64,000 bases of DNA from Amylibacter sp. GTDB taxonomy: Bacteria; Pseudomonadota; Alphaproteobacteria; Rhodobacterales; Rhodobacteraceae. Below, one piece after another: positions 26,501 to 37,632 of the stretch; the first letter of the stretch is position 1, and every line of letters begins with the position of its first letter. A model generated the notes under the pieces. The model was not told the origin of the DNA and ran no database searches. It saw only the letters and a list, made by a program, of their open reading frames with translations. A program made the position numbers and the translations under genes. The stretch lies in assembly GCA_021775355.1 (NCBI GenBank), contig JAJFHZ010000017.1:62001-126000 (forward strand), given 5' to 3'.

Positions 26501-26868
26501 AACCTGCCGATAAATCAGACCTGATTCTGGAAGCCGCCAAAATCTTGTCGGGCCTTGATTTTACCATCATCGCTACAGGCGGCACATCGACATGGTTGGC
26601 CGATAATGGTGTTGCCAACACCAAGGTTCTGAAAGTCTATGAAGGCCGCCCGAATATCGCCGATATGCTGACAGACGGGCAGGTTGATCTGATCTTCAAC
26701 ACCACCGAAGGCACCCAATCCCTAAGCGACAGCAAAGACATCCGCGCCGCCGCCCTATACGGAAAAATCGCCTATTACACGACAGCCGCCGCATCCAACG
26801 CCGCCGCCAAAGCCATTCGCAATATGGCCGAAGGCGAGATTGAAGTGCAGGCGTTGCAAGCGTATTGA
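23551..26868 (+). CDS. carB: carbamoyl-phosphate synthase large subunit
   Basis: A 1105-residue protein with the two homologous ATP-grasp halves: [20 protein letters not shown] opens the first and [20 protein letters not shown] the second (near residue 590), followed by the C-terminal MGS-like allosteric domain from about 960. It makes carbamoyl phosphate from bicarbonate, ammonia (from CarA) and two ATP for arginine and pyrimidine synthesis. Length and order are normal. carA is not in the window. Preceded by 240 bp in which I see no gene; no attenuator was evident. Confidence 0.97.
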   Translation: MPKRTDISSIMIIGAGPIIIGQACEFDYSGAQACKALREEGYRVILVNSNPATIMTDPDMADATYIEPITPEIVAKIIAHERPDALLPTMGGQTGLNTALALDDDGTLEKYNVALIGADRKAIEMAEDRKLFREAMDRLGIENPRATIAESMAEAMAAIEDVGLPAIIRPAFTMGGTGGGIAYNRADYEKICATGLDASPVNQILIDESLLGWKEFEMEVVRDKADNAIIICAIENIDPMGVHTGDSITVAPALTLTDKEYQMMRTHSINVLREIGVETGGSNVQWAVNPADGRMVVIEMNPRVSRSSALASKATGFPIAKIAAKLAVGYTLDELDNDITRVTPASFEPTIDYVVTKIPRFAFEKFPGAENNLTTAMKSVGEVMSVGRTIHESLQKALSSMETGLTGFDEIAIDGMPFEADIIHTDDPSGTLPYILIGANAAAQEAIDKNLTRAMSEQTPDRLLIIAHSMRFGFSDDEIFEITKFDPWFLARIREIIAIEQDIRTNGLPADKSAMRRLKMFGFSDARLAILTGVKERDIRISRTKMGVVAAFKRIDTCAAEFEAQTPYMYSTYEADAMGEVECEARPSDRKKVVILGGGPNRIGQGIEFDYCCCHACYALTGAGYETIMINCNPETVSTDYDTSDRLYFEPLTMENVMEILRVEQENGTLHGVIVQFGGQTPLKLANDLEAEGIPILGTTPDAIDLAEDRERFQKLLEDLDLKQPYNGIAHSPEEAFTIAQDVGYPLVIRPSYVLGGRAMEIIRDDAQLKRYINEAVKVSGDSPVLLDSYLVGAIEVDVDALCDGETVHVAGIMQHIEEAGVHSGDSACSLPPYSLSDDLIAEMKRQTEAMAIGLNVVGLMNVQFAIKDGVIFILEVNPRASRTVPFVAKAVNSPIAAIAARIMAGEKLSNFDLKSPHTEHFAVKEAVLPFNRFPGVDPLLGPEMRSTGEVMGLDKTFARAFLKSQLGAGTPLPQSGTAFISVKPADKSDLILEAAKILSGLDFTIIATGGTSTWLADNGVANTKVLKVYEGRPNIADMLTDGQVDLIFNTTEGTQSLSDSKDIRAAALYGKIAYYTTAAASNAAAKAIRNMAEGEIEVQALQAY

Positions 26869-27066
26869 GGCGTAAATCCCGCGCCTAACCACCACCTTAA
26901 CCGCTACAAACCGCATCATGGTCGCGCCAGATATTGGGTGGGCGTGTAAGCTCTCCGGTGGAGATGGTTAGGGAAAGGGTGGATTGTGGTGCTTGCCCTC
27001 TTAATCAAAATGCATAGCAATGGTTCCTTGCCATTAATAGCGCACAGCGTGATTTAGGCGTATGCC

Positions 27067-27420
27067 CTAATACATCTCATCCCAGTTATCATCCGCATCA
27101 ACACCGCCTATGGCCATCCATGATGCACGGGCGCGGGCAAATTTAGTATCGCCCCAAGTACGAAATACGATGTCAAAACCCGCCTCGGTCACATTCTCAG
27201 CCACAGTTTCAGCGCGCTGGTTGGCATTGCAATCGACATCGAACATTTCCAGCGTGACCATAACATTGGGATGGCTTTTAAATTTTTCAGAAAATGAAAC
27301 TGCGATACGTCGTTCGCGTTCGCCTTCACCTGTCCACATATCACCGCCATTATCGAAGTCAGAGAACAACATCTCTGACCCATGATCAATGCCTATGGTA
27401 CTTGCGTATATGCGTTTCAT
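27067..27420 (-). CDS. H-type lectin domain protein
   Basis: About 117 residues matching the H-type lectin domain: RIAVSFSEKFKSHPNVMVTLEMFDVD in the middle (quoted in pieces), and FDIVFRTWGDTKFARARASWMAIG near the end. Such domains bind N-acetylgalactosamine in snail agglutinins; the role in bacteria is unknown. No signal peptide. The start at 27420 is chosen because AAGG lies 7 nt before it, whereas the ATG at 27426 has it too close. The ATP synthase terminator lies between this gene and atpC, so it has its own promoter. Confidence 0.75.
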   Translation of the reverse strand: MKRIYASTIGIDHGSEMLFSDFDNGGDMWTGEGERERRIAVSFSEKFKSHPNVMVTLEMFDVDCNANQRAETVAENVTEAGFDIVFRTWGDTKFARARASWMAIGGVDADDNWDEMY

Positions 27421-27472
27421 GCTCATGCCTTTTATAAAGCTTACTTAAAGAAGATTACCGATAAAAAGCAAT

Positions 27473-27499
27473 AAAAAAGCCCCGCAAGATGCAGGGCTT
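27473..27499 (-). terminator. intrinsic terminator of the ATP synthase operon
   Basis: On the minus strand, a 7-bp stem GCCCTGC/GCGGGGC (27491-27497 with 27479-27485, one U-G pair) with a 5-nt loop is followed by six U. It lies 30 bp after the atpC stop codon. Confidence 0.85.
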
Positions 27500-27528
27500 A
27501 GTCAAATAATAAGGCATATTTATGGGCG

Positions 27529-27918
27529 TTAGATCAGTTCTAACAGTGCTTTTGTATCTGCAACGCGCTTGTCTGCAACGTCTTTTTCAGCGCCGGCTGT
27601 GCCTTTGGCCGCTTCTTCTGCGTCTGCAACCAATGCGTTAACAATGTCAGTGGTCACTTCCGCTTTCGGGACTGCATGTTCTGCCAGAACAGAAGCTGCA
27701 GTGCCTGAAACTTCCACGAAACCGCCTGTTACAACATATTCGGTAACATCACTGCCTGCGACCACTTTAACAATGCCGGGGCGCAGGGTTGTCAGTAACG
27801 AAGCGTGTTCAGCCATTGCGGTAAAGTCGCCTTCGGAACCCGGGATATGTATCTCGGATGCCGCAACTGAGGCCAATTTACGCTCTGGTGACACAAGGTC
27901 GAATTGAATAGTAGCCAT
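27529..27918 (-). CDS. atpC: F1 ATP synthase epsilon subunit
   Basis: A 129-residue epsilon subunit: N-terminal beta-sandwich with HIPGSEGDFTAMAEHASLLTTL and GFVEVSG, and a short C-terminal helical part ending DTKALLELI. It is part of the central stalk, where it couples rotation and inhibits hydrolysis. Last gene of atpHAGDC; AAGGGG precedes its ATG, 21 bp after the atpD stop. Confidence 0.95.
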   Translation of the reverse strand: MATIQFDLVSPERKLASVAASEIHIPGSEGDFTAMAEHASLLTTLRPGIVKVVAGSDVTEYVVTGGFVEVSGTAASVLAEHAVPKAEVTTDIVNALVADAEEAAKGTAGAEKDVADKRVADTKALLELI

Positions 27919-27939
27919 GTTTTTGGCCCCTTCTTTCGA

Positions 27940-29397
<1,458 letters not shown>

Positions 29398-30270
29398 TTA
29401 AAGCGCTTCCGCGCCCGAGATAATCTCGATCAATTCGTTTGTAATCGCGGCTTGGCGTGAACGGTTGTACACAATGGTCAGCTTGTCGATCATTTCGCCA
29501 GCATTACGGGTTGCGTTGTCCATTGCGGACATCCGCGCACCTTGTTCTGACGCGCCGTTTTCCAACAGGGCTGTAAATACTTGGGTCGACAATGCACGGG
29601 GCAATAGATCGGCCAGTATTTCATCTTCGCCCGGCTCATATTCATAGAACGGAGCTTCCGCGCCTGTTTCTGCTTCAAATTTAGCGGGGATCAGTTGCAG
29701 TTCTGTCGGCACTTGGCTCATCACGCTTTCGAATTTATTGTAGAAAATCGTTGCCACATCAAATTCACCAGCATTGAAGCGATCCACAACGTCTTTCGCA
29801 ATAGATTGCGCATTGACATAACCGATACGCTTCACATCAGACAGATCAACATGGTCGATCATTATGTCTTCATATTCACGTTTCAATTGTTCGCGGCCTT
29901 TTTTGCCGACAGTCAACATTTTAACTGTCTTGCCCGCGGCCAGCAATTCTGCCGCCTTGGCACGCGCCAATTTCACGATCGAAGAGTTGAAACCACCGCA
30001 AAGCCCGCGTTCCGCTGTTGCAACAACCAAAAGATGTACTTTGTCATCCCCTGATCCTGCCAACAGCTTTGGCGCACCTTCAGCACCCGCAGAGGCACCG
30101 GCCAAATTAGCCATAACCGCATTCATGCGGTCTGCATAAGGGCGGCCAGCTTCAGCCGCCTCTTGTGCACGGCGCAATTTAGCTGCCGATACCATCTGCA
30201 TGGCCTTGGTGATCTTACGCGTATTCTTTACGCTTTCGATCCGTGTTTTTAGGTCCTTGAGGTTTGGCAT
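29398..30270 (-). CDS. atpG: F1 ATP synthase gamma subunit
   Basis: A 290-residue gamma subunit. It starts [20 protein letters not shown], contains the Rossmann-like [14 protein letters not shown], and ends with the helix [20 protein letters not shown]; the two terminal helices form the rotating coiled-coil shaft. Normal length. Lies 18 bp upstream of atpD. Confidence 0.96.
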   Translation of the reverse strand: MPNLKDLKTRIESVKNTRKITKAMQMVSAAKLRRAQEAAEAGRPYADRMNAVMANLAGASAGAEGAPKLLAGSGDDKVHLLVVATAERGLCGGFNSSIVKLARAKAAELLAAGKTVKMLTVGKKGREQLKREYEDIMIDHVDLSDVKRIGYVNAQSIAKDVVDRFNAGEFDVATIFYNKFESVMSQVPTELQLIPAKFEAETGAEAPFYEYEPGEDEILADLLPRALSTQVFTALLENGASEQGARMSAMDNATRNAGEMIDKLTIVYNRSRQAAITNELIEIISGAEAL

Positions 30271-30303
30271 CTATCCAAACTCCTATTCCAAAAAGGCCTC
30301 GGG

Positions 30304-31842
30304 TTACGCAAAATCTTTAGTGAAAGATTCTACAGCGGCTTTGATCTTGTCTTCGGCTTCGCCTTTGATCTTTGGATCTTCTTTTGTGATCCAATCCAGT
30401 AAATCGGCATGATTGTTACGCACAAACACCAACAAATCAGCTTCGAAACGGCCAACATCTTTTACGTCAACATTATCCAAATAGCCTTTGGTACCAGCAT
30501 AAAGCACGATCACTTGTTCAGCCGTTGTTTGCGGGCTGTACTGAGGTTGTTTCAGCAACTCTGTCAAACGCGCACCACGGGCCAACAAGGCTTGTGTTGA
30601 CGCATCCAGATCAGAGCCGAACTGGGCAAACGCTGCCATTTCACGGTACTGTGCCAATTCCAGCTTGATAGAACCCGCAACTGATTTCATCGCGTTTGTT
30701 TGCGCAGATGACCCCACACGCGACACAGACAAACCTGTATTTAACGCAGGACGGATACCTTGGTAGAACAATTCTGTTTCAAGGAAAATCTGACCGTCGG
30801 TGATCGAAATCACGTTTGTCGGAATAAACGCAGACACGTCACCACCTTGGGTTTCGATCACAGGCAAAGCTGTCAAAGAGCCGGCACCATTATCTTCGTT
30901 CAGTTTCGCCGAACGTTCAAGAAGTCTGGAGTGAAGGTAGAAAACGTCACCGGGGTAAGCTTCGCGTCCCGGTGGGCGGCGCAGAAGCAATGACATTTGA
31001 CGATAAGCAACAGCTTGTTTGGTCAAATCATCATAAATCATCAAACCGTGCATACCGTTATCACGGAAATACTCGCCCATCGATGTCGCGGCATATGGCG
31101 CCAAGAATTGCATCGGTGCAGGGTCAGAAGCCGTAGCGGCAACCACGATGGTATATTCAATCGCGCCGGTTTCTTCCAGTTTCTTCACCAACTGTGCTAC
31201 AGTTGAACGTTTTTGACCGATCGCCACATAGATGCAGAATAATTTCTTGCTGTCATCTTTGCCGGCCGCATCGTTATAGGCTTTTTGGTTCAGGATCGTA
31301 TCCAGCGCAATCGCTGTTTTACCTGTTTGGCGGTCACCAATGATCAATTCGCGCTGGCCACGGCCAACAGGGATCAAAGCATCTACTGATTTCAGACCCG
31401 TCGCCATAGGCTCGTGTACTGATTTACGCGGGATAATGCCCGGCGCTTTCACATCCGCAGTTGAACGTTTCTTGGATTTGATCGGGCCCTTGCCGTCAAT
31501 CGGATTACCAAGACCGTCCACCACACGGCCCAGCAACTCGGGGCCAACCGGCACATCCACAATCGCGTTTGTACGCTTAACTGTGTCGCCTTCTTTAATA
31601 TCACGGTCAGAACCGAAGATAACAACACCAACATTGTCCGCCTCAAGGTTCAAGGCCATTCCGCGGATACCACCCGGGAATTCAACCATTTCACCGGCTT
31701 GGACATTGTCCAACCCGTGCACACGTGCGATACCATCACCCACGGACAGAACACGGCCAACTTCGGCCACTTCAGCTTCTTTGCCAAAGTTTTTAATCTG
31801 GTCCTTGAGGATCGCAGAGATTTCTGCAGCTTGGATACCCAT
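30304..31842 (-). CDS. atpA: F1 ATP synthase alpha subunit
   Basis: A 512-residue subunit with the non-catalytic P-loop GDRQTGKT, the [16 protein letters not shown]-terminus and the signature [10 protein letters not shown] near residue 370. Forms the hexamer with beta. It starts one base into the atpH stop region (shared base 31842), which couples their translation. Confidence 0.97.
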   Translation of the reverse strand: MGIQAAEISAILKDQIKNFGKEAEVAEVGRVLSVGDGIARVHGLDNVQAGEMVEFPGGIRGMALNLEADNVGVVIFGSDRDIKEGDTVKRTNAIVDVPVGPELLGRVVDGLGNPIDGKGPIKSKKRSTADVKAPGIIPRKSVHEPMATGLKSVDALIPVGRGQRELIIGDRQTGKTAIALDTILNQKAYNDAAGKDDSKKLFCIYVAIGQKRSTVAQLVKKLEETGAIEYTIVVAATASDPAPMQFLAPYAATSMGEYFRDNGMHGLMIYDDLTKQAVAYRQMSLLLRRPPGREAYPGDVFYLHSRLLERSAKLNEDNGAGSLTALPVIETQGGDVSAFIPTNVISITDGQIFLETELFYQGIRPALNTGLSVSRVGSSAQTNAMKSVAGSIKLELAQYREMAAFAQFGSDLDASTQALLARGARLTELLKQPQYSPQTTAEQVIVLYAGTKGYLDNVDVKDVGRFEADLLVFVRNNHADLLDWITKEDPKIKGEAEDKIKAAVESFTKDFA

Positions 31843-32402
31843 TATCCGACCTCTTTCATTGCATTTTGAAGATTGGAGAGCTTCGAGCGGATTGAACTGT
31901 CAATCATTTTCGAGCCCACTTTAACGATCAGTCCGCCGATGAGTGTTTCATCAACGCTGACCGTGACTTTCACATCCTTACCCACAGTCGCGGCAAGCGT
32001 CTTGGCAAGTTTGTCTTGTTGCGCTTTGGTCAAGGCTTTTGCTGCGGTCACTTCCGCAGTTACTTCACCCTTTTCCTCGGCAATCATCTGTTTCACTGTG
32101 GAAATCAGTGAAGGCAGGACGAACAAACGGCGTTTTGCGGCCATCAGGCCCAACGTGTTTGCAACATCCTTTGATAATTTCATTTTCTGCGCGACGGCGG
32201 CAATGGCAGAAACCATGTCATCACGCGCATACACAGGGGATGAGATTAAATCGCTTAACGCATCGCTTTCATCCAGTGCTACTGCCAGTGCGTCGAAATC
32301 TTTTTCAACGGCAGGCAGTTTTTTGGCATCTTTTGCCAATTCAAAAATTGCGGTCGCATAACGCGCGGCAATTCCTGACGATATTGAACCAGTGTCAGAC
32401 AC
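31842..32402 (-). CDS. atpH: F1 ATP synthase delta subunit
   Basis: A 186-residue delta (OSCP-like) subunit: N-terminal helical domain with [13 protein letters not shown], and C-terminal [22 protein letters not shown]. It is the peripheral-stalk cap linking F1 to the b subunits. First gene of the F1 operon; the F0 genes are not in the window, as usual in alphaproteobacteria, where F0 and F1 are in separate loci. The promoter must lie in 32403-32667. Confidence 0.95.
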   Translation of the reverse strand: MSDTGSISSGIAARYATAIFELAKDAKKLPAVEKDFDALAVALDESDALSDLISSPVYARDDMVSAIAAVAQKMKLSKDVANTLGLMAAKRRLFVLPSLISTVKQMIAEEKGEVTAEVTAAKALTKAQQDKLAKTLAATVGKDVKVTVSVDETLIGGLIVKVGSKMIDSSIRSKLSNLQNAMKEVG

Positions 32403-32636
32403 TTAGAACCTTTCGAAGTTATTGACCCATAGGGAAACCTGAGGGCAGCACATTGTCGAGGAAGCAAAATCCCCCGAAATCTTGGCGGTGATACCAAAGC
32501 AGTTATGACTCTGCAACACTTATGGTTACGTTAGCGCAAAAGACGTAATTGTTTAAAAACAACAGCTTAAGGAAAATCTGCGACAAACCGCGCCAAATAA
32601 ACCCAAAAATCTCGTGAATTTCGATGCCAATTAGCG
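32403..32636 (+). ncRNA. candidate small RNA ending at a plus-strand terminator
   Basis: The 265 bp upstream of atpH contain no convincing reading frame but end in a strong plus-strand intrinsic terminator with no plus-strand gene in front of it. The simplest reading is an untranslated transcript starting somewhere in 32403-32600. Notable elements are a TTGACC near 32422 and the palindrome TTGTTT-AA-AAACAA (32549-32562), which may belong to the atp promoter or to the RNA. The 5' end is not determined and no known RNA family (6S, SRP, tmRNA) was recognised. Confidence 0.35.
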
Positions 32637-32664
32637 ACGACTCTTGTGATTAAGGGTCGTTTTT
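32637..32664 (+). terminator. orphan plus-strand intrinsic terminator
   Basis: ACGACTCTT (32637-32645), loop GTGATT, AAGGGTCGT (32652-32660) form a 9-bp stem with one U-G pair, followed directly by five T. On the minus strand the stem is not followed by a U-run, so it is oriented for plus-strand transcripts although the flanking genes (atpH and the methyltransferase) are both on the minus strand. Confidence 0.75.
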
Positions 32665-32667
32665 ACA

Positions 32668-33444
32668 CTATATTTCAGATTTTCGGGCATTGCGCCCCGA
32701 CACCGGTTTACTTGGCGGTTTCGCAATACCTTCCAACGCTTCCAACGGGCGGCGCACCGCTTCACCAAGCCCGGATTGCATTGGCGCATAAACCTGCTTT
32801 GTTGCTTCGACCATCACCACGCCCGCAGCAAACGGCAAAGCGACTTTCAAACTAAAACCCTCCAACATTTGGGCGACTTTCAATCCCATTGGCCGATGCG
32901 AAGGGATTGCATAAAGTGCAGCAATATGGCGTTCCGGTAAAAAACGGTGTTTTTGCAATTGCGTTTCCAGTTGTTTCAAACTGTAGGGACGGCCATAGCC
33001 AAACGGTGTCGCATCACTGCGCGCCCACAGACCCGACCGGTTCGGTACGATAAACAATACGCGCCCACCCGGGCCTAACACTCGCCAAGCCTCATCCAGA
33101 AGTGCGGCCGAATCTACGCTGGTTTCTAAACCGTGCAGGACAATCAGGCGATCGATATGCCCCGTTGCGACGGGCCACATGGTTTCATCCATCAGAACCG
33201 AGTGATTGTCTTTGCCTTCAGGCCACGCCATCACACCTTGGGGACCGGGCATAAAACAAGTAACACGGCGTGCAGTTTTCAAAAAGGGGCGCAACATCGG
33301 TGCGGCAAAGCCAAAACCCGCCACCGTTTGACCTTTGACATCAGGCCAAAGTCGCACGATTTCTTCACGCAAAGCACGTTGGACAATCCGTCCCAATTTA
33401 GTGCGATAGTAAAACGCCCGTAATTTTATGACATCTAAGTGCAT
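32668..33444 (-). CDS. class I SAM-dependent methyltransferase-like protein
   Basis: A 258-residue protein with a methyltransferase type 11-like core: [11 protein letters not shown] in place of the usual glycine-rich VLDxGxG motif [11 protein letters not shown] as motif II and [19 protein letters not shown] as motif III. The motif I acidic residue appears to be missing, so SAM binding may be altered. The C-terminal 60 residues are basic and probably disordered. It is divergent from gloB, with 62 bp between starts. Function unknown; widely conserved next to gloB in this group as far as I recall. Confidence 0.7.
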   Translation of the reverse strand: MHLDVIKLRAFYYRTKLGRIVQRALREEIVRLWPDVKGQTVAGFGFAAPMLRPFLKTARRVTCFMPGPQGVMAWPEGKDNHSVLMDETMWPVATGHIDRLIVLHGLETSVDSAALLDEAWRVLGPGGRVLFIVPNRSGLWARSDATPFGYGRPYSLKQLETQLQKHRFLPERHIAALYAIPSHRPMGLKVAQMLEGFSLKVALPFAAGVVMVEATKQVYAPMQSGLGEAVRRPLEALEGIAKPPSKPVSGRNARKSEI

Positions 33445-33506
33445 TGCATCCCACGGTCAGATCAGTCAGAATCATATCAAGCTAACAATAACTGAACGAG
33501 AATTCT

Positions 33507-34274
33507 ATGCCTCTACAGATTATAACCATCCCGTGTCTTGCCGATAACTACGCATACCTGATCCGTGAAACCGATACAGGTCAGGTAGCAGTGGTCGATG
33601 TTCCCGAAGCGGGCCCTATACTGGGTGCGCTGAATGATCTGGATTGGCCATTGCACCAAATCTTGATCACCCACCACCATTACGACCATATCGGCGGTCT
33701 GGAGGAACTGCGCACTACGACAGGTGCTAAAGTTTACGGTGCGACCGTAGATAGCCACCGCTTACCAAAGCTGGATGAGGCATTGACTGAGGGCGACACT
33801 TTCAAATTGGGCAATGAAGTCTGCGATATAATGGATGTGTCAGGCCATACTATAGGCCACATTGCATTCCTGTTTAAAAATGCCAACGCCGTATTTTCTG
33901 CCGACAGCCTGATGGCTTTGGGCTGCGGACGCGTCTTTGAGGGCGACTTTGCAATGATGTGGGGCACAATGCTGAAATTCAAGGCCTTGCCCGATGATAC
34001 GCTGGTCTATTCAGGGCATGAATACACCATGAGTAATGCTAAATTTGCCCTGACAATCGAACCTGACAATGCAGACTTGAAAACCCGTATTGCTGATATC
34101 GAAGACAAGCGCGCAAACAACATTCCAACTGTTCCGGCCAGTATCGGCATGGAAAAGGCCACCAATCCTTTCATGCGGGCTGACCTGCCCAAGGTTAAAG
34201 CTTTGGTGGATATGGCAGAAGCAAACGACGCTGCCGTCTTTGGTGAAATTCGAATACGTAAAGATCGGTTTTAA
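33507..34274 (+). CDS. gloB: hydroxyacylglutathione hydrolase (glyoxalase II)
   Basis: A 255-residue metallo-beta-lactamase-fold enzyme with the dinuclear-metal motif THHHYDH (His56, His58, Asp60, His61), VSGHTIGH, FSADSLMALGCGRVFEG and the C-terminal glyoxalase II segment with SGHEYT. It hydrolyses S-lactoylglutathione to lactate and glutathione in methylglyoxal detoxification. Length and motifs are normal. It is 9 bp upstream of a conserved hypothetical gene, probably co-transcribed. Confidence 0.93.
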   Translation: MPLQIITIPCLADNYAYLIRETDTGQVAVVDVPEAGPILGALNDLDWPLHQILITHHHYDHIGGLEELRTTTGAKVYGATVDSHRLPKLDEALTEGDTFKLGNEVCDIMDVSGHTIGHIAFLFKNANAVFSADSLMALGCGRVFEGDFAMMWGTMLKFKALPDDTLVYSGHEYTMSNAKFALTIEPDNADLKTRIADIEDKRANNIPTVPASIGMEKATNPFMRADLPKVKALVDMAEANDAAVFGEIRIRKDRF

Positions 34275-34283
34275 GGGGGATAC

Positions 34284-35066
34284 ATGGCACTATCTGATTG
34301 GTTCAAAGAAGAAGATCAAAACGCTACACCGCAACGGTCTGGCCCAGTTCAAATTGGTTGGCTGTTAAGCGAGCCGAAATCAGGCGTAGTTTACTACCCG
34401 CCGGAACGGGTTCGCTCGGCAGAAGTCAACCGCAAGCATGCAAAATCCGCATCACGTTGTCCCGCAATCATTAACATGGAAAGCCGTTATTTCATGATCC
34501 GCATGCCGTTCGATCTGCATATACGGTTTATACGCGATAAATCCGGCAAAGCGGGCCTGCGCAATATGCTGGGTGACACCAGCCCCGTGCGCAGTAATGT
34601 TCTGAACAAAGTGCTGCATGTCACGTCCGAAAGCGAATGGCGTTACAAAGACCGCCCCACTATACAGGTGTCCCTGCCCTATCTGTTTATTACGGATGAG
34701 CCTGTGTATATGACGCAATTAGATGCGTTCATGCATTACACAAAAACACCCCTGCCCGGCACAATTTTTGGTGGACGTTTTGCAATCCGAAACTGGCCGC
34801 GCCCGTTGATGTGGGCCCTTGAGTGGCACGACACATCGCAAGACTTGATCCTGAAGCGTGGTGATCCGTGGTTTTACGTGCAATTCGAAACTCTGCCGCA
34901 AGATCGCACGGTGTCAATGGTTAAGGCCGAAAATACGCCCGAACTGGCAAAGTACCTTGAACATATTGCAGCATCAGTGAACTATGTCAGCCAGACTTTT
35001 TCACTTTTCAAAGACGCAGAGCTTGTCAGGCCAAAGGTTTTGTTAACACCTATGGTGCGAAAATAA
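34284..35066 (+). CDS. conserved protein of unknown function downstream of gloB
   Basis: A 260-residue soluble protein without signal peptide or membrane segments. It is rich in aromatic residues (for example WRYKDRPTIQVSLPYLF, and WPRPLMWALEWHD), looks mixed alpha/beta, and has no motif I can attach to a known enzyme family. The short spacing to gloB indicates an operon. No function is proposed. Confidence 0.65.
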   Translation: MALSDWFKEEDQNATPQRSGPVQIGWLLSEPKSGVVYYPPERVRSAEVNRKHAKSASRCPAIINMESRYFMIRMPFDLHIRFIRDKSGKAGLRNMLGDTSPVRSNVLNKVLHVTSESEWRYKDRPTIQVSLPYLFITDEPVYMTQLDAFMHYTKTPLPGTIFGGRFAIRNWPRPLMWALEWHDTSQDLILKRGDPWFYVQFETLPQDRTVSMVKAENTPELAKYLEHIAASVNYVSQTFSLFKDAELVRPKVLLTPMVRK

Positions 35067-35216
35067 CCACAAATTCGCAATTTTCAGATAATTTTGGGGG
35101 TTGTGGCATAAAATTGGACAGAAAAGCCTTGAAGCTTCCCAAATATGAACGAAGTCTAAGGGTATACATGTCAGAGGTTCTACATAATCCCTCTGCAAGA
35201 TCAAAAGGAGCAACAA

Positions 35217-37538
35217 ATGCCCTCATTCTCGAGCAGCCTGGAAACCGCCATTCACACGGCCTTGGCCCTGGCCACTGCGCGCCGTCACGAACTGGCGACA
35301 TTGGAACACTTATTGCTTGCCTTGGTAGACGAACAAGACGCCGTGCGTGTGATGCGCGCTTGCGAAGTTGATACCGGCATTTTACGCAATAATCTGATTG
35401 AATTCCTGGATACGCAGCTGGACAGCCTGGTGACGGATGTTGAGGGGGTAGATGCGTCACCCACCACTGCTTTTCAACGTGTCATTCAACGGGCCGCTAT
35501 CCACGTGCAAAGTTCCGGTCGAAATGAGGTCACGGGGGCAAATGTGCTGGTAGCCATTTTTGCTGAACGTGAAAGCCATGCAGCCTATTTTCTGCAAGAA
35601 CAGGATATGACCCGCTATGACGCAGTCAATTTCATCTCTCATGGGATTGCAAAAGATGCCGCATTTGGTGAACCCCGTGAAATTACAGGTGCGGATGATC
35701 AGATTGAACACGCCGAAGCCGATGGAAAGCCTGCAGAAGATGAAAGTGCGCTTGGGAAATATTGCGTTGATTTAAACGCGAAATCATCAACAGGTGACAT
35801 TGACCCGTTGATCGGACGGGAGCATGAGGTAGAACGGTGCATTCAAGTGCTATGCCGCCGCCGCAAAAACAACCCTATACTGGTTGGCGACCCCGGCGTT
35901 GGCAAAACCGCCATTGCCGAAGGTCTGGCCCATAAAATCGTAATCGGTGATATTCCTGCCGTTCTGGCAGACAGCACGATTTATTCGCTTGATATGGGTG
36001 CACTTCTGGCCGGCACACGCTATCGCGGCGATTTTGAGGAACGCCTGAAAGCGGTAATGACCGAACTCGAAGAGCATCCTGATGCCGTTTTGTTCATTGA
36101 TGAAATACACACAGTTATTGGTGCAGGTGCAACATCGGGTGGCGCAATGGACGCATCCAATTTGCTGAAACCTGCACTGCAGGGTGGCAAACTGCGCTGC
36201 ATGGGATCAACAACCTACAAAGAATTCCGCCAACATTTCGAAAAAGACCATGCATTGGCGCGACGGTTCCAGAAAATAGATGTGAATGAACCATCGACCG
36301 AAGATGCGATTAAAATCCTGAAGGGTTTAAAACCCTATTTTGAAGAACACCACGGCGTTAAATACACACTGGATGGCTTGAAAGCAGCGGTCGAGTTATC
36401 CGCGCGATACATCCACGGGCGCAAATTACCCGATAAAGCCATTGACGTGATCGACGAAGCAGGTGCGTATCAGCATGTTATACCCGAAAGTAAACGGCGC
36501 AAGTCCATTGGTGTGAAAGAGATTGAAACTGTTGTGGCCAAGATCGCGCGCATCCCGCCGAAAAACGTGTCCAAAGACGATACTGAATTGCTGAAAGATT
36601 TGGAAAGATCACTGAAACGTGTAGTCTTTGGCCAAGACACGGCGATTGAAGCTTTGGCCTCAGCCATCAAACTATCGCGTGCAGGCCTGCGCGAACCGGA
36701 AAAACCTATCGGCAATTACCTGTTTGCAGGGCCAACAGGGGTTGGGAAAACCGAGGTTGCCAAACAATTGTCCGATACTTTGGGCGTGGAATTGCTGCGA
36801 TTCGATATGTCCGAATATATGGAAAAACACGCGATCAGCCGCCTGATCGGTGCCCCCCCCGGTTATGTCGGTTTTGATCAGGGTGGACAGTTAACCGATC
36901 AAGTCGATCAAAATCCGCATTGTGTGCTATTACTGGACGAAATTGAAAAAGCCCATCCGGATGTATTCAATATTCTGTTGCAGGTCATGGACCACGGTAA
37001 ATTAACCGACCACAATGGACGCACTACGGATTTTCGCAATGTGGTGCTGATCATGACAACCAATGCGGGTGCATCCGAAATGGCGAAAGAAGCCATTGGT
37101 TTTGGCCGCAACCGGCGCGAGGGCGAAGATACGGCCGCGATTGAACGCACCTTCAGCCCGGAATTCCGCAACCGTCTGGATGCCACAATCAGCTTTGCTC
37201 CCTTGGGGCCTGAAACCATCATCAAAGTAGTCGACAAGTTCGTGGTGCAATTGGAAGCACAATTGATGGATCGTAATGTGTCGATTGAGTTATCCAGACG
37301 CGCAGCACAGTGGTTGGCGGAAAAAGGCTATGATGATAAGATGGGTGCACGCCCTCTGGCGCGTGTTATTCAGGAGCATATCAAAAAACCGCTGGCCGAA
37401 GAATTACTGTTTGGCAAACTATCCAAAGGCGGTATTGTTAAGGTCGATACAAAAGACGGCGCATTGGTATTGGGGATCGAAGAGCCCGAAAAACGGAAAA
37501 TATCAAAGAACAGACCACCACTGCTTACAGCTAAATAA
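35217..37538 (+). CDS. clpA: ATP-dependent Clp protease ATP-binding subunit ClpA
   Basis: A 773-residue double AAA+ unfoldase: N-domain (about 1-145), D1 with Walker A GDPGVGKT near 222 and DEIHT, D2 with GPTGVGKT near 505 and [10 protein letters not shown], and a C-terminal D2-small domain. The IGFGR tripeptide-loop region after D2 Walker B would dock on ClpP. It feeds N-end-rule and ssrA-tagged substrates to ClpP. clpS, often immediately upstream of clpA, is not in the 150 bp before it. AAAGGAG precedes the ATG. Confidence 0.95.
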   Translation: MPSFSSSLETAIHTALALATARRHELATLEHLLLALVDEQDAVRVMRACEVDTGILRNNLIEFLDTQLDSLVTDVEGVDASPTTAFQRVIQRAAIHVQSSGRNEVTGANVLVAIFAERESHAAYFLQEQDMTRYDAVNFISHGIAKDAAFGEPREITGADDQIEHAEADGKPAEDESALGKYCVDLNAKSSTGDIDPLIGREHEVERCIQVLCRRRKNNPILVGDPGVGKTAIAEGLAHKIVIGDIPAVLADSTIYSLDMGALLAGTRYRGDFEERLKAVMTELEEHPDAVLFIDEIHTVIGAGATSGGAMDASNLLKPALQGGKLRCMGSTTYKEFRQHFEKDHALARRFQKIDVNEPSTEDAIKILKGLKPYFEEHHGVKYTLDGLKAAVELSARYIHGRKLPDKAIDVIDEAGAYQHVIPESKRRKSIGVKEIETVVAKIARIPPKNVSKDDTELLKDLERSLKRVVFGQDTAIEALASAIKLSRAGLREPEKPIGNYLFAGPTGVGKTEVAKQLSDTLGVELLRFDMSEYMEKHAISRLIGAPPGYVGFDQGGQLTDQVDQNPHCVLLLDEIEKAHPDVFNILLQVMDHGKLTDHNGRTTDFRNVVLIMTTNAGASEMAKEAIGFGRNRREGEDTAAIERTFSPEFRNRLDATISFAPLGPETIIKVVDKFVVQLEAQLMDRNVSIELSRRAAQWLAEKGYDDKMGARPLARVIQEHIKKPLAEELLFGKLSKGGIVKVDTKDGALVLGIEEPEKRKISKNRPPLLTAK

Positions 37539-37547
37539 ATCACACAA

Positions 37548-37581
37548 AACGCTCTGATAATCATACTTTAGGGCGTTTTTT
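37548..37581 (+). terminator. intrinsic terminator of clpA
   Basis: AACGCTCT (37548-37555) and AGGGCGTT (37570-37577) form an 8-bp stem with one U-G pair and a 14-nt loop, followed by a run of T to 37581. It begins 9 bp after the clpA stop. Confidence 0.8.
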
Positions 37582-37632
37582 CTTGCATCAACAACGTAAA
37601 CCACTAAAGCCTTAATTTATGGGGCAGTGTGT

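Noticed and set aside
35114..35371. Possible clpS upstream of clpA
   Set aside because: The frame overlaps the start of clpA and its translation has no ClpS features.
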